A DNA stretch of 64,000 bases from Gammaproteobacteria bacterium (GTDB lineage Bacteria > Pseudomonadota > Gammaproteobacteria > Burkholderiales > Burkholderiaceae_C), in the NCBI GenBank assembly GCA_018828125.1, contig JAHJWB010000015.1, positions 229,656 through 293,655 of the forward strand, given 5' to 3'. Positions 8,902 through 18,006 of the stretch are shown here, in pieces (positions within the stretch are counted from its first letter, which is position 1; the number at the start of each line of letters is the position of its first letter). The translations under genes and the position numbers were made by a program. A model generated the notes under the pieces. That model worked only from the letters and a program-made list of their open reading frames with translations, ran no database searches and was not told the DNA's origin.

Positions 8902-9438
8902 TCAGACGCGTTTTTTTTCCAGCTTGCGGCTCAGGGTGCGGCGGTGCATGCCCAGCCGGCGCGCCGCTTCGGAGATGTTGAACCCGGTTTCAGCAAGCAC
9001 CTCGTGGATGCGCTCCCATTCCAGCGTCTTGATGGAGCTGGAGCGGTTGGTCAGCTCGACCTCGGCGTTACCTTCCATGAGGCCAAAGGCGGCCTCGATG
9101 TCGTCGGTATTGGAAGGCTTGGCCAGGTAGTGCACGGCGCCGAGCTTGACGGCCTCCACTGCCGTGGCAATGCTGGCAAAGCCGGTCAGCACCACGATGC
9201 GCATCTTGCTGTTGTGCGCGTGCAGATGGCGCACGCAGGTCAGGCCCGACGCCTCGCCCTTGAGCTTGAGGTCCACCACCGCATAGTCTGGGTAGTGCGT
9301 CGCCAGAAGCTCGTCCATTTGCAACTTGCTGTCCGCGTGCAGCACCCGGTAGCCGCGCCGCTCGAACGAGCGCGCAAGGGTGCGGGCAAAGGCCTCGTCA
9401 TCCTCCACGATCATCAGCAAGCGTTGTTCAGTGTCCAT
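8902..9438 (-). CDS. regA: Redox response regulator RegA/PrrA/ActR type
   Basis: A 178-residue regulator. The receiver domain has the acidic pocket IVEDDEAF, phosphoacceptor Asp56 in AVVDLKLKG, and the conserved Lys in YLAKPSN. The C-terminal Fis-type helix-turn-helix NISEAARRLGMHRRTLSRKL is nearly invariant in RegA/PrrA/ActR/RoxR proteins, which control respiration, carbon and nitrogen fixation in response to redox state. The start overlaps the 3' end of regB by 11 bases. It is the last gene of the apparent cyo-SURF1-regB-regA run. Confidence 0.92.
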   Translation of the reverse strand: MDTEQRLLMIVEDDEAFARTLARSFERRGYRVLHADSKLQMDELLATHYPDYAVVDLKLKGEASGLTCVRHLHAHNSKMRIVVLTGFASIATAVEAVKLGAVHYLAKPSNTDDIEAAFGLMEGNAEVELTNRSSSIKTLEWERIHEVLAETGFNISEAARRLGMHRRTLSRKLEKKRV

Positions 9439-10783
9439 GGTCGTTGGGTAGCGTGTCCGGCAATGCAATGGCGGCCAGCGGAAGCGTGATGGTGACCTCG
9501 GCGCCGCCGCCCTGCAGGTTGCGTGCCGCCACGGTGCCGCCCAGCGTGCGTGCCACGTTCATCGACAGGAACAGCCCCAAGCCACCGCCGGGGCGCCCCT
9601 TGGTCGACTGATAGGGCGTACCGATCAGCTTGAGCACCGGGGCCGAGAAGCCGGGGCCCCGGTCGCTCACCACGATGCGCAGCACCTCGGCATCACTGCT
9701 GGCCTGCAGGCCCACCCAGTGGGGCGATGCATCCCGGGCATTGTCCAGCACATTGAAAACCATTTGCTCCAGCGTGGCATCGGCCACCATGGGGCGGTCG
9801 TCGCCTACGTGGTTGTCAAACACGAACTGGTCGACCGACCGCGTGGCCCGCCAGTCCTGCACCAGGGTGTCCAGAAACCGGCACACCGTGGTCTGGCTGG
9901 AGTCCTCGCCGCGTGTCTCTCCGGCCGACAACAGGATGCCGCTCACAATGGTCTTGCAGCGCTGCACCTGGGCTTCCATTTCGGCGATTTCCTCCTGCAG
10001 CGTGGCGTCTGCCGCCAGGGTGGGGATGCGGCGCCAATCGCCCAGGATGACGGCCATGGTGGCCAGGGGCGTGCCCAGTTCGTGCGCAGCGCCGGAGGCC
10101 AGCAATCCCATCCGCACGATGTGTTCCTCTTCGGCGGCGCGCTGGCGCACGGCAGCCAGCCGCGCATCGCGCTGGCGCAGGTTGTGGCTGATGCGCGTGA
10201 TGAAGATCACCACCAGAATGGCATTCAGCACAAAACACACCAGCAGCCCCAGCACGTAGGGGCTGGCCCAGCCTTCATGCATGTTGGGTGCCATGGGCAG
10301 GGGCTTGCTGTGCTGCGCCAGAAGCACCACACAGGCCGATGTCAGAACGACGATGAACCAGATGGTGCTACCCCGCAGCAGCATCGCGCCCACTGCAATT
10401 TGCAGCACGTACAGAAAAACGAAGGGGTTGCTGATGCCGCCGCTCAGGTACAACTGCGCGGTCAGCGCCGCAACGTCGATCAGCAGGCCGATGAAGATCT
10501 CGACATCGTGCACGCTGCGCCGGGTGCGCCAGCGCACGAGGCTGACGATGTTGAAGAGCGCCATGCAGCCCACGATGGTGAGCATCTCCCGCATCGGCAA
10601 GGGCATGCCCAGGATGTAGTGGGTGGTTTCGATGGTGAGTAGCTGGCCCACCACCGCAATCCAGCGCAGCTGGATGAGCTGGTGCAGGTTCTTGAGCCCC
10701 GCCGTCGCGTTGGCGGAGCGGGCCTTGCTCAAGGGCCGCAGGGGGCGGGAGGCTCGGCGGTGGCTGGGGCGGGTGCTGGTCAT
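9428..10783 (-). CDS. regB: Redox sensor histidine kinase RegB/PrrB type
   Basis: A 451-residue sensor kinase with six hydrophobic N-terminal segments. They carry the ubiquinone-binding heptad GGISNPF (residues 115-121), diagnostic of RegB/PrrB. The phosphoacceptor is His234 in ASGAAHELGTPLATM. Cys276 (in QVQRCKTIV) probably corresponds to the redox-active cysteine of RegB. The ATP-binding domain shows NVLDNARDASP, DRGPGF and GGGLGLFLS. The start overlaps the SURF1 stop (ATGA). The long open frame upstream is a SURF1 shadow. Confidence 0.93.
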   Translation of the reverse strand: MTSTRPSHRRASRPLRPLSKARSANATAGLKNLHQLIQLRWIAVVGQLLTIETTHYILGMPLPMREMLTIVGCMALFNIVSLVRWRTRRSVHDVEIFIGLLIDVAALTAQLYLSGGISNPFVFLYVLQIAVGAMLLRGSTIWFIVVLTSACVVLLAQHSKPLPMAPNMHEGWASPYVLGLLVCFVLNAILVVIFITRISHNLRQRDARLAAVRQRAAEEEHIVRMGLLASGAAHELGTPLATMAVILGDWRRIPTLAADATLQEEIAEMEAQVQRCKTIVSGILLSAGETRGEDSSQTTVCRFLDTLVQDWRATRSVDQFVFDNHVGDDRPMVADATLEQMVFNVLDNARDASPHWVGLQASSDAEVLRIVVSDRGPGFSAPVLKLIGTPYQSTKGRPGGGLGLFLSMNVARTLGGTVAARNLQGGGAEVTITLPLAAIALPDTLPNDHGH

Positions 10784-11595
10784 GGTGGAGGGGCGGTGCG
10801 GCCAAGGGCGCGCAGTCGCACCTCGTAGCGTGCCACAAGCACGGCGGCCCCTATCACCATCAGTGCCAATCCAAACCAGGTTACCGCATAGACAAGGTGG
10901 CTGTTGGCAAAGCGCACCACCGTCAGGCCTGTGCGAGGCCAGGGGCCTTGGGATGCTGGGCGCTGTTCGGTGTTGGTGGCGCCTTGCCGGGCTGGTAAGC
11001 CTGCATCGACAAAATACGGCGCGGCGTTGGGCAGCTGCTGGGCCTTCGCCATGGCGCCCACGTCGCGGGAATGCCAGCGTTGCTCGTCCGGGGCGTTGCG
11101 CCGCAGGAACCCACCGCCGGTTTCGCTGATGCGCAGCAGGCCTTCGACGGTCACCGGTCCGCTTGGCGTGGTGTCGTTGTCTCGGGTTTGCCAACGCACA
11201 CGCTGGTCGGCGGGCACAAACCCTCTGTTGACCAGAACCTGCGTGTTGTCCGCCTGCTGCAAAGGCGTCATCACCCAGAACCCTGCACCCAGCTCGGTGG
11301 TGGCCTGGCTCAGCAGGGTTTTTTCTGCGATCCACTCACCCTGCAGCCGCACAGCCAGGTACTCGTGCGTGGGCCCGCTGACCTCGGGCCACTGGGCCAT
11401 GGGCGGTGGTGTGCCGGGGGGCGCATGGATGCGCTCTGCGGTGCGTTCGATCAGGTCAAGCTTCCAGGCGCGGCGTTGCACCTGCCACATGCCGAGTGCG
11501 ACGAACGCTGCAAACAGGGCCGCACCCACCACCGCCAGGACGGCCAGAGTCCAGGGGGAATGGGGTCGGCGGCCCGTGTGCCCAGCAGCGTCCAC
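10780..11595 (-). CDS. SURF1-family oxidase assembly protein
   Basis: A 271-residue SURF1 protein with one transmembrane helix at each end (about 16-36 and 236-255) around a periplasmic domain. Family motifs are GMWQVQRRAWKLDLI after TM1, VLVNRGFVPAD in the middle and YAVTWFGLAL in TM2. SURF1 delivers haem during assembly of haem-copper oxidases. Here it follows cyoD by 10 bases, in the slot where cyoE (haem O synthase) sits in E. coli; no cyoE is present in this window. Confidence 0.93.
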   Translation of the reverse strand: MDAAGHTGRRPHSPWTLAVLAVVGAALFAAFVALGMWQVQRRAWKLDLIERTAERIHAPPGTPPPMAQWPEVSGPTHEYLAVRLQGEWIAEKTLLSQATTELGAGFWVMTPLQQADNTQVLVNRGFVPADQRVRWQTRDNDTTPSGPVTVEGLLRISETGGGFLRRNAPDEQRWHSRDVGAMAKAQQLPNAAPYFVDAGLPARQGATNTEQRPASQGPWPRTGLTVVRFANSHLVYAVTWFGLALMVIGAAVLVARYEVRLRALGRTAPPP

Positions 11596-11605
11596 GGCCG
11601 CAGGC

Positions 11606-12040
11606 CTAAGGGGGGTTGCGCACGTCGGCGCCGGCCGGGGCCATGCCCGGCATGGGCGGGTGCTCGGGCATCATGTTGGCGTTCATGTGGAACATCACCC
11701 ACAGCGTGCCCGCAATGGTGATCGCCACGAACACCACGGTGAAGATGGTGGCCAGCAGCGTCCAGCCGCCCTCGATCTTGCCGTTCATGTGCAGGAAATA
11801 AACCATGTGCACGAGGATCTGGATCACCGCAAAGCCGCCCAGTACCAGCACCGCGGTGTTGCGGTCGGCAATGACCTTGGCCATCACCAGCCAGAACGGA
11901 ATGGCCGTGAGGATGATGGACAGCACAAACCCGGTCATGTAACCCGAGAACGTGCTGTGCGGCTCATTGGCGTCGTGGTGAGGGGTGTCACCGTCGCGGT
12001 GGCCGCCATGGTGTTCGTGTGTTGTGTGTTGCGCGCTCAT
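11606..12040 (-). CDS. cyoD: Cytochrome o ubiquinol oxidase subunit IV
   Basis: A 144-residue protein with three hydrophobic segments. Hallmarks are TGFVLSIILTAIPFWLVM, the conserved IQILVHMVYFLHMN and a final segment ending in LWVMFHMNANM. The N-terminus is His-rich (HHGGHRDGDTPHH) and the C-terminal tail is longer and richer in Pro and Met than usual, which may bind metal. The start codon immediately precedes the cyoC stop region, with no spacer. Confidence 0.95.
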   Translation of the reverse strand: MSAQHTTHEHHGGHRDGDTPHHDANEPHSTFSGYMTGFVLSIILTAIPFWLVMAKVIADRNTAVLVLGGFAVIQILVHMVYFLHMNGKIEGGWTLLATIFTVVFVAITIAGTLWVMFHMNANMMPEHPPMPGMAPAGADVRNPP

Positions 12041-12673
12041 TTACAGCACTCCCATCAGGTACACAAAGGTAAAGACGCCGATCCAGACCACATCCAGAAA
12101 GTGCCAGAACATGGACAGGCACATCAGGCGGCGGGTGTTCTCGGGGATCAGGCCGTGCTTTTTGATCTGCAGCATCAGCACCACCAGCCAGATGAGGCCA
12201 AACGTGACGTGCAGCCCGTGTGTGCCCACCAGCGTAAAGAAGGCCGACAGGAAGGCACTGCGCTGGGGCGTGGCGCCCTGGTGGATCAGGTGATAGAACT
12301 CGTACAGTTCGAGCGCCAGGAAGCACAGACCGAAGAGGCCGGTCACGGCCAGCCACAGCAGCGTGCCGTTCACGTCCTTTTGCTGCTTGCGCAGCATGGC
12401 AAACCCGAAGGTGATGGAGGAGAGCAGCAGGAACGCCGTGTTGATGGCCACCAGCGTCAGGTCGAACAGTTGTGCGCCGGTGGGGCCGGCCGCATAGCTG
12501 CGACCCAGCACACCGTAGGTGGCGAACAAGGCGGCAAAGATGAGGCAGTCGCTCATCAGGTACAGCCAGAACCCCAGGGCCGTGCCGTTCTCGGGGTGGG
12601 GGTCGTGCGCAAGGTGGTATGCGCGCGGAGCCAGTGCGCCAGCGGCGCCGGCTTGGATGCGAAGTTCAGACAT
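12041..12673 (-). CDS. cyoC: Cytochrome o ubiquinol oxidase subunit III
   Basis: A 210-residue, five-helix subunit III of the bo3-type quinol oxidase. Typical stretches are [40 protein letters not shown] and [14 protein letters not shown]. Length matches E. coli CyoC (204). The start overlaps cyoB by 8 bases. Confidence 0.95.
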   Translation of the reverse strand: MSELRIQAGAAGALAPRAYHLAHDPHPENGTALGFWLYLMSDCLIFAALFATYGVLGRSYAAGPTGAQLFDLTLVAINTAFLLLSSITFGFAMLRKQQKDVNGTLLWLAVTGLFGLCFLALELYEFYHLIHQGATPQRSAFLSAFFTLVGTHGLHVTFGLIWLVVLMLQIKKHGLIPENTRRLMCLSMFWHFLDVVWIGVFTFVYLMGVL

Positions 12674-14681
12674 GGCGGGCCAGTTGCAAAGTACGGGCTT
12701 CTTCGGTGGAGATCACGTCGGACGCCGGGATGTAGAAGTCACGCTTGTAGTTGAACGTGTGAATGATGGCCGCCAGCAGCAGCACTGCGAACGACACGCC
12801 CGCCAGCAGCCACATGTGCCAGATCAGGGCAAAGCCGAACACCAGCGACAGACCCGATATCACCGCCCCCGAACCGGTATTGGCGGGCATGTGGATGGGC
12901 GCAAAGCCTGCCAGCGGGCGCTGGTAGCCGTGCTTCTTCATGTCCCACCAGGCGTCGATCTCGTGCACCACGGGAGTGAAGGCGAAGTTGTAGCTGGGCG
13001 GGGGCGACGAGGTGGCCCATTCCAGCGTGCGTGCATCCCACGGGTCGCCTGTCCAGTCGCGCAACTGGTCGCGCTTGAGGTAGCTCACCACGATCTGGAT
13101 CAGGAAGCAGGCAATGCCCAGCGCAATCAGGAATGCGCCGAACGCAGCGATCTGGAACCAGATCTGCAGCGACTGGTCTTCAAAATGGTTGGCGCGGCGG
13201 GTCACGCCCATCAGGCCCAGCACATACAGCGGGCCAAACGCCACCCAGAAGCCCACCACCCACAGCCAGAAGGAGCGCACACCCCAGGTACGGTCGAGCT
13301 TGTAGCCGAAGGCCTTGGGGTACCAATAGTTGATGCCGGCGAACAGGCCAAACAGCACGCCGCCGATGATCACGTTGTGGAAGTGGGCGATCAGGAACAG
13401 GCTGTTGTGCAGCACGAAGTCGGCCGGGGGCACGGCCAGCAGCACGCCCGTCATGCCGCCGATGGCGAACGTGATCATGAAGGCCACGGTCCACATCATG
13501 GGCAGCTCAAAGCGGATGCGGCCCTTGTACATGGTGAACAGCCAGTTGAAGATCTTCGCGCCCGTGGGGATCGAGATGATCATCGTCGTGATGCCGAAGA
13601 ACGTATTCACACTGGCGCCGGAGCCCATGGTGAAGAAGTGGTGCAGCCAGACCAGGTAGGACAGGATGGTGATAACGACGGTGGCGTACACCATGGAGGT
13701 GTAGCCGAACAGACGTTTCTTGCAGAAGGTGGCCACTACCTCGGAGAAGATGCCAAAACAGGGCAGGATCAGGATGTAGACCTCGGGGTGGCCCCAGATC
13801 CAGATCAGGTTCACGTAGAGCATGGGGTTGCCGCCCAGCTCGTTGGTGAAGAAGTTGGTGCCCACGTAGCGGTCCAGTGACATCAGGACCAGGGCCGCCG
13901 TCAACACAGGGAACGATGCGACGATGAGTGCGTTGGTGCACAGGGCCGTCCAGGTGAAGACGGGCATCTTCATCAGGCTCATGCCGGGCGCGCGCATCTT
14001 GATGATGGTCACGATCAGGTTGATGCCCGAGAGCGTGGTGCCCACCCCCGCGATCTGCAGCGCCCAGATGTAGTAATCAAGCCCGGTACTTGGGCTCTGC
14101 GCCCCCAGGTTCGACAGCGCCAGCCAGCCGGAGGTGGAAAACTCGCCCAGAAACAGCGACACCATCACCAGCACGGCGCCGGCCGTGGTCATCCAGAAGC
14201 TGAAGTTGTTCAGGAACGGGAACGACACGTCGCGCGCACCGATCTGCAGCGGAATGAGGTAGTTCATCAGCCCGGTGACCAGCGGCATGGCCACGAAGAA
14301 GATCATGATCACGCCGTGGGCGGTGAAGATCTGGTCGTAGTGGTGCGGCGGCAGGTAGCCCATGTTGTCGCCAAAGGCCATGGCCTGTTGCAGGCGCATC
14401 ATCACGGCGTCGGCAAAGCCGCGCAGCAGCATGACGATGCCCAAAATCATGTACATGATCCCGATCTTCTTGTGGTCGATGCTGCAGACCCAGTCGCGCC
14501 ACAGGGGGCCCCACAGGCGGAACTTGGTAATGCCCGCCATGACGGCGATGCCGCCGAGCACGACGGCGATGAAGGTCCACAGCACGATGGGCTCGTGCGC
14601 CATCGGTACGGCGTCCCAGTTCAGTCGGCCCAGCGCCCAGTGGGCGGGAGAAGCGGTTTCGGAAGACATAGGAGTGCTCAT
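12666..14681 (-). CDS. cyoB: Cytochrome o ubiquinol oxidase subunit I
   Basis: A 671-residue catalytic haem-copper subunit that reduces O2 to water and pumps protons. Metal ligands are visible: [11 protein letters not shown] (low-spin haem His), [12 protein letters not shown] (CuB His and the cross-linked Tyr), WLHHFFTMG (two CuB His) and [12 protein letters not shown] (both haem His). The first ATG overlaps the cyoA stop by 4 bases; a second ATG four codons later is an alternative. Length agrees with E. coli CyoB (663). Confidence 0.97.
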   Translation of the reverse strand: MSTPMSSETASPAHWALGRLNWDAVPMAHEPIVLWTFIAVVLGGIAVMAGITKFRLWGPLWRDWVCSIDHKKIGIMYMILGIVMLLRGFADAVMMRLQQAMAFGDNMGYLPPHHYDQIFTAHGVIMIFFVAMPLVTGLMNYLIPLQIGARDVSFPFLNNFSFWMTTAGAVLVMVSLFLGEFSTSGWLALSNLGAQSPSTGLDYYIWALQIAGVGTTLSGINLIVTIIKMRAPGMSLMKMPVFTWTALCTNALIVASFPVLTAALVLMSLDRYVGTNFFTNELGGNPMLYVNLIWIWGHPEVYILILPCFGIFSEVVATFCKKRLFGYTSMVYATVVITILSYLVWLHHFFTMGSGASVNTFFGITTMIISIPTGAKIFNWLFTMYKGRIRFELPMMWTVAFMITFAIGGMTGVLLAVPPADFVLHNSLFLIAHFHNVIIGGVLFGLFAGINYWYPKAFGYKLDRTWGVRSFWLWVVGFWVAFGPLYVLGLMGVTRRANHFEDQSLQIWFQIAAFGAFLIALGIACFLIQIVVSYLKRDQLRDWTGDPWDARTLEWATSSPPPSYNFAFTPVVHEIDAWWDMKKHGYQRPLAGFAPIHMPANTGSGAVISGLSLVFGFALIWHMWLLAGVSFAVLLLAAIIHTFNYKRDFYIPASDVISTEEARTLQLARHV

Positions 14682-15751
14682 TGGCGAATGTTCGCGCTGG
14701 ACGTGGGTGTGGGTGCGTTGCGGGTAGTGAGCTCAGCCACCACTTCGGCGGCGTTCTGCGGGGTGCACACGTCCTGTGGCAGGTTCAGGCCGACGGCGCG
14801 CACGTAAGCGTCGCCGCCGCTGGCGTCGATGGCCATCATGTGGTGCATGCACATCTTTCCGTCTTCGACACAGCGGTTGAGCACCTTGTCGTACAGGCCT
14901 TCCTCGACGGAGGCAAAGTGCTGCACGGGGTCGCGTTCGCTGGGCTTGACGAGGTTCAGGTAGGTGGTTTTGTCCAGGGGCTTGCCGTCGGTCTTGGCCA
15001 TTTGCACCCATTGCTCAAAGTCGCCGTCGCTCAGGCCGTGGAACTTGAAGGTCATGCCCGAAAAGCCCGCGCCGCTGTAATGCGACGACATGCCCTTGAA
15101 CACGCCTGGCTTGTTGATCACGGCGTTCAGCTCGGTCTGCATGCCGGGCATGGCATAAATCATGCCGGCCAGGTCGGGCACGTAGAACGCGTTCATGGTG
15201 GAGGTGGACGTCAGCTTGAACAAAATGGGGCGGTCTACCGGGGCGGCCACCTCGTTCACGGTGGCAATCCCTTGCTCAGGGTAGAAAAACAGCCACTTCC
15301 AGTCCATGGCCACGACCTGTATCTCCAGCGGCTTGACGTGCGCGGGGACTGGGCGCTGAGCGTCGATGCGGTCCAGAGGGCGGTAGGGGTCGAGCTTGTG
15401 GGTACCGATCCAGGTGATAGCGCCCAGTGCAATGATGATGAGCAGCGGCACTGTCCAGATCACCAGCTCCAGCGTGGTGGAGTGGTGCCACTCGGGGTCG
15501 TAGTCGTCCTCGGTGTTGGCGACGTTGTTCTGGCGGTATTTCCAGGCGAACCACAGAGTGAGGGCGATCACCGGGACGATGATCAGCAGCATCAGCAGCG
15601 TGGCGGTGATGACCAGCTGGCCTTGCTGGGCGGCGACATCGCCAGCCGGGTTGAGGACGACGGCCTTGCTACAGCCGGTCAGCAATCCGGCGAGCAGGGG
15701 GGTGGTCGCTGCAAGCCCGACGAGCCTGCGGGGTTCCTTGATGTGGAGCAT
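14678..15751 (-). CDS. cyoA: Cytochrome o ubiquinol oxidase subunit II
   Basis: A 357-residue lipoprotein subunit II. The lipobox is LLTGC (Cys27), followed by two transmembrane helices (about 45-67 and 92-112) and a periplasmic cupredoxin domain. The domain lacks the CuA ligand set (no CxxxC) and has the quinol-oxidase pattern [14 protein letters not shown], so the enzyme takes electrons from quinol, not cytochrome c. A Cys/Met/His-bearing C-terminal extension ([13 protein letters not shown]) is longer than in E. coli. It is the first gene of the operon; the promoter should lie in the 320-bp space upstream. Confidence 0.96.
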   Translation of the reverse strand: MLHIKEPRRLVGLAATTPLLAGLLTGCSKAVVLNPAGDVAAQQGQLVITATLLMLLIIVPVIALTLWFAWKYRQNNVANTEDDYDPEWHHSTTLELVIWTVPLLIIIALGAITWIGTHKLDPYRPLDRIDAQRPVPAHVKPLEIQVVAMDWKWLFFYPEQGIATVNEVAAPVDRPILFKLTSTSTMNAFYVPDLAGMIYAMPGMQTELNAVINKPGVFKGMSSHYSGAGFSGMTFKFHGLSDGDFEQWVQMAKTDGKPLDKTTYLNLVKPSERDPVQHFASVEEGLYDKVLNRCVEDGKMCMHHMMAIDASGGDAYVRAVGLNLPQDVCTPQNAAEVVAELTTRNAPTPTSSANIRQ

Positions 15752-15835
15752 GCTGGGGGCGCGCCTGAAAAGCGCTTAGGTGTAAACACGAATGACTGGA
15801 CCCATGCACTGTAGTAGCCCCACCAAATTTGTCGA

Positions 15836-15852
15836 TTGGACATTTTGTCCAA
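15836..15852. promoter_or_regulatory. Perfect 7-3-7 palindrome upstream of cyoA
   Basis: TTGGACA-TTT-TGTCCAA lies 84 bases before the cyoA start, in the 320-bp region between cyoA and the divergent MHS transporter. The symmetry and position suggest an operator or activator site for the oxidase operon. The regulator is unknown; it does not resemble an FNR box (TTGAT-N4-ATCAA) closely. Apart from this palindrome I see no gene in the 320-bp region. Confidence 0.5.
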
Positions 15853-16071
15853 GATCAAGCTTTTGCAGGGTGGGCGCACGGGGCCGCTAGGCGCTGCGTT
15901 CGGTCGCCAAGGAGACCCGAGAGTGCGGACTTCGACCGTCCCCACGCGCTTTTGGCCATCCAACGGGCCCTATAAGGGTTTTCCTACGGCCTTTGCTAGC
16001 GAAAGCGCACTTGTGATGGTGCGCTGCACAAGGTAGAACTGGGGCTGGGTTTTGAATTGAGGAATGTCACT

Positions 16072-17406
16072 ATGGTTGGCCAAGGTTCTGCGGCGCTGGG
16101 TGCGCCAGGTTTTGAGGGTGAAGGCTCGCTCGCACGGGCGCACACCGATGAGGATGTCACCCCAGGCGAAGTGGCGGTGGGCGTGATCATTGGGCGGTCC
16201 TCCGAGTACTTCGACTTTTTTGTGTTCGGTATTGCCAGCGTGTTGGTATTTCCGTCGCTGCTGTTCCCGTTTTTGTCGCGCTTGGACGGTACGCTGGCCG
16301 CTTTTGCCATCTTTTCTGTCGCTTTCGTGGCGCGTCCCTTCGGCACCGCCATCTCGATGGCCGTGCAGCGGCGCTGGGGGCGGGGCACCAAATTGACATT
16401 GGCGTTGTTTCTGCTGGGGGCCAGCACGGCGGGCATGGCGTTTTTGCCCAGTTATGCTGCGGCGGGCACGGCCGCTATCGTGGCCCTTGTCATCCTGCGG
16501 GTAGGGCAGGGGCTGGCATTGGGGGGATCCTGGGACGGCCTGCCATCGCTGCTCGCCTTGAGCGCGCCCAAGGAACGCCGTGGCTGGTTTGCCATGATTG
16601 GCCAATTGGGCGCGCCCATTGGGTTTGCGCTCGCCGCCAGCCTGTTCGCCTATCTCTATAGCAGCCTGGGTGTTGCCGAATTTCTGGAGTGGGGCTGGCG
16701 CTATCCGTTCTTTGTGGCGTTTGCCATCAACGTGGTGGCCCTGTTTGCCCGCCTGCGCCTTGTGGTGGGCCAATCCTATGCCGAACGGTTGCAGCAGCTG
16801 GAGCTGCAACCCGTGAGCGTGACCCGCGTCATGCGCGATGAGGGGCGCAATGTGCTGCTGGGGGCTTTTGCCGCCCTGGCCAGTTTTGCACTGTTCCATC
16901 TGGCCACGGTGTTTCCGCTGTCGTGGATTGCCATGTATTCCGAGCAGTCCATCACCGAGGTGCTGAGCGTGCAGATCGTTGGCGCGTTTCTGGCAGCGGG
17001 CGCCATCATGGTGTCGGGCTGGCTGGCCGACCGCGTGGGCCGCCGCAATCTGCTGGGCACCATGGCACTGTTCATCGGTGCGTTCAGTTTGGTCACGCCC
17101 TGGCTGCTGGGTGCCGGGCAGGTGGGCAACAACGCGTTTCTGTTGGTGAGCTTCGTCCTGCTGGGCTTGTCGTATGGGCAAGCGTCGGGCACGGTCACCG
17201 CCAACTTCTCACCCCAGTACCGCTACACCGGGGCCGCGCTGTCGGCCGACTTGGCGTGGCTGGTGGGCGCCGGTTTCGCGCCGCTGGTGGCGCTGGCGTT
17301 GTCGGCGAAATTCGGGCTCGGCGCCGTATCGCTGTACCTGCTGTCGGGGGTGGTGTGCACGCTGCTGGCACTGCGTATCAACCGCCGGATGGAGCGCAAG
17401 GAATGA
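16072..17406 (+). CDS. MFS transporter, metabolite:H+ symporter (MHS) type
   Basis: A 444-residue major facilitator resembling the MHS subfamily (proline/betaine, alpha-ketoglutarate, citrate carriers). The start region SSEYFDFFVFG corresponds to the family EWYDF motif in TM1. FVARPFGTAI follows TM2, and LRVGQGLALGGSWDGLPSLL resembles the MHS pattern after TM4. A second-half loop reads DRVGRRNLLG. The ATG at 16072 is chosen because AGGA lies 8 bases upstream; an in-frame TTG 5 codons earlier overlaps that site. Substrate unknown. Confidence 0.85.
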   Translation: MVGQGSAALGAPGFEGEGSLARAHTDEDVTPGEVAVGVIIGRSSEYFDFFVFGIASVLVFPSLLFPFLSRLDGTLAAFAIFSVAFVARPFGTAISMAVQRRWGRGTKLTLALFLLGASTAGMAFLPSYAAAGTAAIVALVILRVGQGLALGGSWDGLPSLLALSAPKERRGWFAMIGQLGAPIGFALAASLFAYLYSSLGVAEFLEWGWRYPFFVAFAINVVALFARLRLVVGQSYAERLQQLELQPVSVTRVMRDEGRNVLLGAFAALASFALFHLATVFPLSWIAMYSEQSITEVLSVQIVGAFLAAGAIMVSGWLADRVGRRNLLGTMALFIGAFSLVTPWLLGAGQVGNNAFLLVSFVLLGLSYGQASGTVTANFSPQYRYTGAALSADLAWLVGAGFAPLVALALSAKFGLGAVSLYLLSGVVCTLLALRINRRMERKE

Positions 17407-17462
17407 GGCGACAGCGACAGCCCCGGGCGGGCTGCAACCCGCATCCAATCGCTCGCTGGCAT

Positions 17463-17486
17463 CCAAGTAAGCGGGCGCTTACTTGG
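17463..17486. other. Perfect 11-2-11 stem-loop at the ybeY stop codon
   Basis: CCAAGTAAGCG and its exact reverse complement are separated by GG, between the convergent MHS and ybeY genes. The left half as read on the minus strand contains the last ybeY codons and its TAA stop. Such a stable stem could protect or terminate both transcripts. No T-run follows on either side, so a classic intrinsic terminator is not supported. Confidence 0.55.
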
Positions 17487-17937
17487 CATAGGGGTCTGCA
17501 AAACCCAGCTCTTTCATGATGTCGGTCTCGTAGGCTTCCATCTCGTCGGCATCGGCGGCGCTGGTTTCGTGGTCCCAGCCCTGGGCATGCAATGCGCCGT
17601 GCACCAACATGTGTGCGTAGTGCTCTTCCAGGGTCTTGTTCTGCTCCCGGGCCTCCCGTTCGATCACGGGGGCACATAACACCAGGTCGGCCGTCACCAC
17701 GGGCTCCTGGGTGTAGTCGAAGGTGAGCACGTTGGTCGCGTAGTCCTTCTTGCGAAAGTCGCGATTGAGTTGCTGGCCTTCTTCGGCGCCCACGATGCGC
17801 ACGGTGATCTCGGCGTCGGTGGTCAGTGCGTGGCGAATCCAGCGCGTCACCTTGTGGCGCGGCAGCACAGCGCGGTGGGCTGCGGCGTCAGCATAACGGC
17901 CAAACTGCAGGGACAGAGACAGTTGATGGAGTGGCAT
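17479..17937 (-). CDS. ybeY: Endoribonuclease YbeY, rRNA maturation factor
   Basis: A 152-residue metalloendoribonuclease acting in 16S rRNA 3'-end maturation and ribosome quality control. The signature zinc-binding HGALHAQGWDH motif (three His, H3-x5-H type) is intact, preceded by NVLTFDYTQEP. It lies downstream of phoH on the same strand, the widespread phoH-ybeY order, with a palindromic repeat in the 69-base gap. Confidence 0.96.
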   Translation of the reverse strand: MPLHQLSLSLQFGRYADAAAHRAVLPRHKVTRWIRHALTTDAEITVRIVGAEEGQQLNRDFRKKDYATNVLTFDYTQEPVVTADLVLCAPVIEREAREQNKTLEEHYAHMLVHGALHAQGWDHETSAADADEMEAYETDIMKELGFADPYAK

Positions 17938-17947
17938 TTTTGGTTTT

Positions 17948-17995
17948 TTAGGCCTCTAGCGCTTTATCCATAAGCGCTAGCAGCTATCAATTTGT
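17948..17995 (+). repeat. AGCGCT-N9-AGCGCT palindromic element, copy 4
   Basis: The best consensus copy: GGCCTCT, AGCGCT, TTATCCATA, AGCGCT, AGCAGCTATCAA. It occupies the gap between phoH and ybeY, inside a presumed operon, so it is probably transcribed. Confidence 0.88.
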
Positions 17996-18006
17996 GAGTA
18001 TTCGAG

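Noticed and set aside
10784..11335. Extension of the RegB frame
   Set aside because: It lies within SURF1 in another frame and lacks hydrophobic segments. The ATG overlapping the SURF1 stop is the normal start.
14678..15751. Cytochrome c oxidase (aa3) rather than quinol oxidase
   Set aside because: Subunit II has no CuA ligand set and carries a lipobox, both typical of CyoA. SURF1 nearby is not enough to change this.
15836..16036. 66-codon frame upstream of the MHS transporter
   Set aside because: No ribosome site, atypical composition, and it begins inside the palindrome.
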